Under the pieces are notes generated by a model that saw nothing but the letters and a program-made list of their open reading frames with translations, did not search any database and was not told where the DNA came from. Positions 15,109 to 18,128 of a DNA stretch of 18,128 nt are shown here, piece by piece. Location: the NCBI GenBank assembly GCA_036380435.1, contig DASVES010000030.1, positions 1-18,128 of the forward strand, in the 5' to 3' direction. The position numbers were made by a program, and so were the translations under genes. How positions within the stretch are numbered: the first letter of the stretch is position 1; the number at the start of each line of letters is the position of its first letter. This DNA comes from DASQDT01 sp036380435. GTDB lineage: Bacteria; Acidobacteriota; Blastocatellia; Pyrinomonadales; Pyrinomonadaceae.

Positions 15109-16179
15109 ATGTTGAGGGTGATGAATTCCGACCCGCGCAAAATTCTCGTCATCGACTTCGGCCAGTTGGGCGACGTGGTCTTGAGCCTGCCGGCGCTCGC
15201 GGCCGTGCGCGGGCGGTTTCCGCGCGCGCGCGTCACCGTGGCCGTGGGTAAGCCGGGTGTCCCGGTGGTCGAGATGTCGGGATACGCGGACGAGGTGATG
15301 GGCGTTGACCGCGTCGCGCTGCGCGATGGGCCGAAGCCGATGTCGATTTTGCGTATCGTGCAGTTCGTCAAAGACGTGCGGCGCGAGCGTTACGATCTCG
15401 TCATCGACCTGCACAGCCTCTCGGAGACAAACCTGCTCGGCTTTTTTTCCGGCGCGAGTCAGCGTCTTTTCGCACGCCGTCCGGGTCGCTCGCTCGACTT
15501 CCTTTCAAACTTTCACACGCGCCCGCCCGTGGAGGACGCGAAGAAGCACGCCATCGACCGCTACCTCGACGTGCTGCGGCCCCTCGACGTGGGCGAGGTG
15601 TCGCGCGTGCCGCGTCTGCGAACGCGTGCGGAAGACCACGCGGCGGTTGATGAGTTTTTGAAGCAGGAGCTGCCGAGGAAGGAGCGCGCGCGCAGTAGTA
15701 ATAGTAGCGACGACGCGCCGCTCGTCGGCCTCTTTCCCGGCGCGGGCCACCCTTCGCGCCGCTGGCCGCTGGAGCGTTTCGCGGAGCTGGCGCGCCGGCT
15801 CGAAGGCAACGACTCGGTGCGCGCGTTGCTCTTCGCCGGTCCCGAAGAGCGCCGTGTGGTGCGCGAGGCCCGCGCGCAGTTTCCGCGCTCGACCATCCTG
15901 CTCGACCGCCTCAGCGTCCCGCAGCTCGCCGCCGCGCAGGAGCGCCTCGCCGTCTTCGTCTCGAACGACACGGGGCCGATGCACATCGCCGCGGCCGTGG
16001 GCACGCCCGTCGTCATCCTGATGCAGCACCACGCGGCCTTCGAGTGTTACATCCCGCCGGGCGAGCGCCATCGCGTCGTCCACGCTCCCACCATTGAGGA
16101 GATCACGACCGACGCGGCCTACACAGCGACACGCGCGGCCTTCACCGCCGAGCGCACGGCCTCGCTTTTCGCGAGCTAA
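15109..16179 (+). CDS. Glycosyltransferase family 9 (LPS heptosyltransferase-like)
   Basis: The protein has 356 aa, the usual length of the family. It has a GT-B fold: N-terminal acceptor half starting KILVIDFGQLGDVVLSLPAL (11-30, with D22 at the usual catalytic Asp position), linker, and C-terminal nucleotide-sugar half with LVGLFPGAGHPSRRWPLERF (205-224), LLFAGPEE and SNDTGPMHIAAAVGTP (285-300), the strongest family mark. Members transfer ADP-heptose or similar sugars to the LPS inner core on the cytoplasmic face of the inner membrane; the exact sugar and acceptor here are unknown. ATG 15121 is an alternative start, since GAGG lies just before it. It is six bases from the next gene, also an envelope gene. 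A 7-bp inverted repeat (15074-15080 with 15097-15103) lies in the leader. Confidence 0.9.
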   Translation: MLRVMNSDPRKILVIDFGQLGDVVLSLPALAAVRGRFPRARVTVAVGKPGVPVVEMSGYADEVMGVDRVALRDGPKPMSILRIVQFVKDVRRERYDLVIDLHSLSETNLLGFFSGASQRLFARRPGRSLDFLSNFHTRPPVEDAKKHAIDRYLDVLRPLDVGEVSRVPRLRTRAEDHAAVDEFLKQELPRKERARSSNSSDDAPLVGLFPGAGHPSRRWPLERFAELARRLEGNDSVRALLFAGPEERRVVREARAQFPRSTILLDRLSVPQLAAAQERLAVFVSNDTGPMHIAAAVGTPVVILMQHHAAFECYIPPGERHRVVHAPTIEEITTDAAYTATRAAFTAERTASLFAS

Positions 16180-16185
16180 AGGACA

Positions 16186-17850
16186 ATGGGGGCAACACAC
16201 CAGAGCAGGCGCACGCGCCGCGCGCGGGGCGCCGCCGTCGCCGCACTTTTTTTACTGACCACTTTTACGTCGGTTGCCTGCCGCGACAGCAGCAGCAGCA
16301 CGGGTGCGAACGAAGGCGCGGCGTTGCCAGCCGAGTCGGCCGCGGGCGAAGACGCGGCGCGCGGCGGACGCGCGGCGCGCACCGCGGAAGAGACTCGCAA
16401 GGGCGACGCCGCGCTCACCGCCGAGCTTGACCGCCAGATTGACGAGCGCGGGCCGGCCGCGGCGCGCTGGGGCATCTCGGTCGTCTCGCTGCGCGACGGG
16501 CGCGTCCTCTACGAGCGCGACGCCGGACGCCTGTTCACGCCCGCCTCCGTGATGAAGGTCTACACGACGGCCGTCGCGCTCGATACGCTCGGCGCGGACT
16601 ACCGCTGGCGCACGTCCGTCTACGCCGTCTCGGCGCCGACTGCCGGCGGCACAATCGAAGGCGACCTCGTGCTCTACGGTCGCGGCGCGCCCGACCTCAC
16701 CTCGCGCGACACGCGCGCCGGCCCTTCGCAACTCGACGAGCTGGCTGAACAACTCCGTCGGCGCGGCGTGCGCCGCGTGCGCGGCGACGTGGTCGGCGAT
16801 GAGAGTTATTTTCGCGGCGAGACACTGGGCGAGGGCTGGCTCTGGCAGGACGTGCAGTGGTACTACGGCGCTGAGCCGAGCGCGCTCACCGTGGACGGCA
16901 ACGAGATCACGGTCAGCGTTGCGCCCGGCGCGAACACGGACGACCCCGTCGAGGTCAAGACGGTTCCGCCCACCGACTACCTGCGCGTCACGAACGACAT
17001 GCGAACGGTCGAGCGCGGCGGACGGCCCCGCATCGGCATCACGCGCGGACTGTCGTCGAACGACGTGCGCGTGTGGGGCGAGTTCCCTGCGGGCGGCCCT
17101 CCTTACGGCGTGCGCCTCTCCGTCCACCGCCCCGCGCTTCTCGCCGCGCGCCTTCTGCGCGCCGCGCTTCGCTCACGCGGCATCGAGGTCGCGGGCGAGG
17201 CGCGCTCCGTGGACGCGCGCGTGCCCGAAGACGAGAGACTTGACTCGGACCGGGCCGTTGAGCTGGCGCACGTCTTGAGCCGGACGCTCGGCGAGGTCGT
17301 CCGCGAGACGAACAAGGAGAGCGTGAACTTGGACGCCGAACTCATCCTGCGCGCAGTCGGGCGCGAGCGTGGCGACACGGCCCCCGCCGCGGACGAGCGA
17401 CGGACGCGCCAGCGCGACACGGTCGTCGCGGGCCTCGCCGTCGTCCGCCGCTGGCTCGAAGGCGCGGGCCTCGACACCGAGCCGCTCGCGCTCCACGACG
17501 GCTCGGGTCTCTCGCGTTTCGACCTCGTCACCCCCGAGGCGACCGCCCGCCTCCTCGCGCACATCTCGAAGACCCCCTCAGCCGCAGTCTTCCGCGACTC
17601 ACTCCCCGTCTCTGGCCGCGACGGCACACTCCAGGGCCGGCTGCGACAGGCCGACCCGCCCATCGAGGCCAAGACCGGAACGCTCGTCTACGTCAACGGC
17701 CTCGCCGGTTACGCCACCACCGCCGACGGCGAACGCCTCGCCTTCGCCATCTTCTGCAACGACAAGACCGAGTCCCAATCCTCCTTGCGCGCCATCGACG
17801 CCGTCGCCCTCACACTCACCCGCTATCCACGCCCCGCAGAGCTGCGCTAG
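16186..17850 (+). CDS. dacB: D-alanyl-D-alanine carboxypeptidase/endopeptidase, PBP4 (S13) family
   Basis: The protein has 554 aa. It is a periplasmic serine peptidase that trims or cleaves peptidoglycan cross-links. The N-terminus has Arg-rich start, a hydrophobic segment (AAVAALFLLTTFTSVAC) and Cys32, a possible lipidation site, although position -3 is Ser. A low-complexity Ala/Gly/Glu linker follows (about 35-75). The three active-site motifs of penicillin-binding proteins are present: PASVMK (S121, K124), SVN in KESVNLDAE (S379, N381) and KTG in AKTGTLVYVNG (496-498). Between them lies the large insert typical of S13 enzymes (YGRGAPDLTS..., WYYGAEPSALTVDGN). It starts six bases after the glycosyltransferase stop, with AAAGGA overlapping that stop codon, so the two genes are translationally close. 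A promoter of the next unit follows directly downstream, with no clear terminator between. Confidence 0.94.
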   Translation: MGATHQSRRTRRARGAAVAALFLLTTFTSVACRDSSSSTGANEGAALPAESAAGEDAARGGRAARTAEETRKGDAALTAELDRQIDERGPAAARWGISVVSLRDGRVLYERDAGRLFTPASVMKVYTTAVALDTLGADYRWRTSVYAVSAPTAGGTIEGDLVLYGRGAPDLTSRDTRAGPSQLDELAEQLRRRGVRRVRGDVVGDESYFRGETLGEGWLWQDVQWYYGAEPSALTVDGNEITVSVAPGANTDDPVEVKTVPPTDYLRVTNDMRTVERGGRPRIGITRGLSSNDVRVWGEFPAGGPPYGVRLSVHRPALLAARLLRAALRSRGIEVAGEARSVDARVPEDERLDSDRAVELAHVLSRTLGEVVRETNKESVNLDAELILRAVGRERGDTAPAADERRTRQRDTVVAGLAVVRRWLEGAGLDTEPLALHDGSGLSRFDLVTPEATARLLAHISKTPSAAVFRDSLPVSGRDGTLQGRLRQADPPIEAKTGTLVYVNGLAGYATTADGERLAFAIFCNDKTESQSSLRAIDAVALTLTRYPRPAELR

Positions 17851-17860
17851 CGACATTTTT

Positions 17861-17883
17861 CTACATTTTTTTGTTGAATGTAG
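17861..17883. promoter_or_regulatory. Inverted repeat touching the -35 box, candidate operator
   Basis: CTACATT (17861-17867) and AATGTAG (17877-17883) are perfect inverted arms across a 9-base T-rich spacer. No T-run follows, so it is not a normal terminator. The right arm enters the -35 hexamer of the downstream promoter, the usual place for a repressor site. Confidence 0.5.
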
Positions 17884-17908
17884 ACAAACGATATTTATTA
17901 TGTATAAT
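17881..17908 (+). promoter_or_regulatory. Strong sigma-70-type promoter
   Basis: TAGACA (17881-17886) and TATAAT (17903-17908) are separated by 16 bases, giving 5/6 and 6/6 matches, in an AT-rich island (17855-17910) that stands out sharply from the GC-rich surroundings. The predicted start is near 17915. The unit it drives is not identified in the window. Confidence 0.75.
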
Positions 17909-17911
17909 GTT

Positions 17912-18128
17912 GTTGCCGCCGCGCGGCTGAGTTTTGTGCGGCGACCGGCTCCCGGGAGGTTAGACGGGGCGCCGCGCGTGAGAGTTCAGAAGGGGCGCCA
18001 AGGCGCTGCAACTCTTACCCTTACAGCTCGTCACCTGCCCTTCCAGCGGTCGTCCGAACCCACGTCCGCGGCCCCGTAAGAGAAAACCCATTTGCCGAAA
18101 GAACTCTCCCGACGGTGTCCGACCCGCG
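17912..18128 (+). ncRNA. Candidate structured RNA or long 5' leader, continues past window
   Basis: No convincing gene follows the promoter. A 59-codon frame from 17900 overlaps the -10 box and looks non-coding. The stretch can fold strongly. ACGGGGC (17964-17970), CGCG (17973-17976) and CGTG (17977-17980) pair in order with 18071-18077, 18067-18070 and 18061-18064, making 15 Watson-Crick pairs with two 2-base bulges. Inside, AGAGTT (17981-17986) pairs with AACTCT (18010-18015) around a GC-rich hairpin. Outside, CGGGAG (17953-17958) pairs with CTCCCG (18106-18111), and a 5' hairpin joins 17912-17919 to 17938-17945. No known RNA family was recognised with confidence. It could be a riboswitch leader, a regulatory RNA or an rRNA-type leader. 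Confidence 0.4.

Noticed and set aside
17851..17883. Terminator for dacB formed by the CTACATT/AATGTAG hairpin
   Set aside because: The Ts are in the loop and no T-run follows the stem on either strand. It fits an operator better.
17980..18060. Glycine-riboswitch-like look (GAGAG, GGCGCC-AAGG, AACTCT) downstream of the right-edge promoter
   Set aside because: The conserved core after the CTCT arm (the AGG.AAAAGGAC-type stretch) is absent, and the spacing is off. I kept it as an unclassified structured RNA candidate.
17900..18079. 59-codon frame starting at ATG 17900
   Set aside because: The ATG lies upstream of and overlaps the -10 box, has no ribosome site, and the Arg/Ala/Pro-rich product has no recognisable feature.

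Overview
The window reads as an ordinary GC-rich bacterial chromosome segment, most likely from the Acidobacteriota, class Blastocatellia (Pyrinomonadales-like). This placement is inference. It rests on high GC, on a zinc-ribbon + TolB-like + TPR protein of a style common in that group, and on the mix of lipoproteins, a di-heme c-type cytochrome and an LPS-type glycosyltransferase, which indicates a Gram-negative envelope. No rRNA, tRNA, prophage, CRISPR array or intact transposase was seen.

Left part (1-4330). A minus-strand molybdopterin oxidoreductase of the FdhF/YdeP family runs off the left edge. Its upstream region is filled by a roughly 224-bp nested inverted repeat containing two opposed REP-like hairpins, each with a GTAG head and a GTAA loop. 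Beyond it lie a minus-strand di-heme cytochrome (MauG/CcP-like) and a divergent hemerythrin-domain protein closed by a very strong intrinsic terminator.

ModABC (4368-6509). A compact molybdate ABC transporter operon starts from a probably leaderless promoter. It lies 2.5 kb from the molybdoenzyme gene, so metal uptake and a metal user sit in the same neighbourhood.

Middle (6510-11700). This part holds a minus-strand MFS transporter with a perfect 7-5-7 palindrome just upstream, an orphan single-domain response regulator (minus), and, divergent from it across a region of overlapping inverted repeats, a zinc-ribbon/TolB-like/TPR protein whose base composition is clearly less GC-rich. An unrecognised lipoprotein follows. 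Between the lipoprotein and enolase lies a decayed fragment of a second MFS transporter, related to the intact one.

Right part (12018-17850). All genes are on the plus strand: enolase, cofactor-independent phosphoglycerate mutase (consecutive steps of lower glycolysis), a family-9 glycosyltransferase (LPS heptosyltransferase type) and a DacB-type (S13) D-Ala-D-Ala carboxypeptidase lipoprotein. The last two are tightly spaced and both concern the cell envelope.

Right edge (17851-18128). A near-consensus sigma-70-type promoter with a dyad over its -35 is followed by about 200 bases with no convincing gene but with a 15-base-pair long-range helix. It is a candidate structured leader or non-coding RNA continuing past the window, and the least explained piece of sequence here. 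I did not find a clearly new multi-gene system. The best leads are this RNA-like region, the REP-type element and the MFS remnant.
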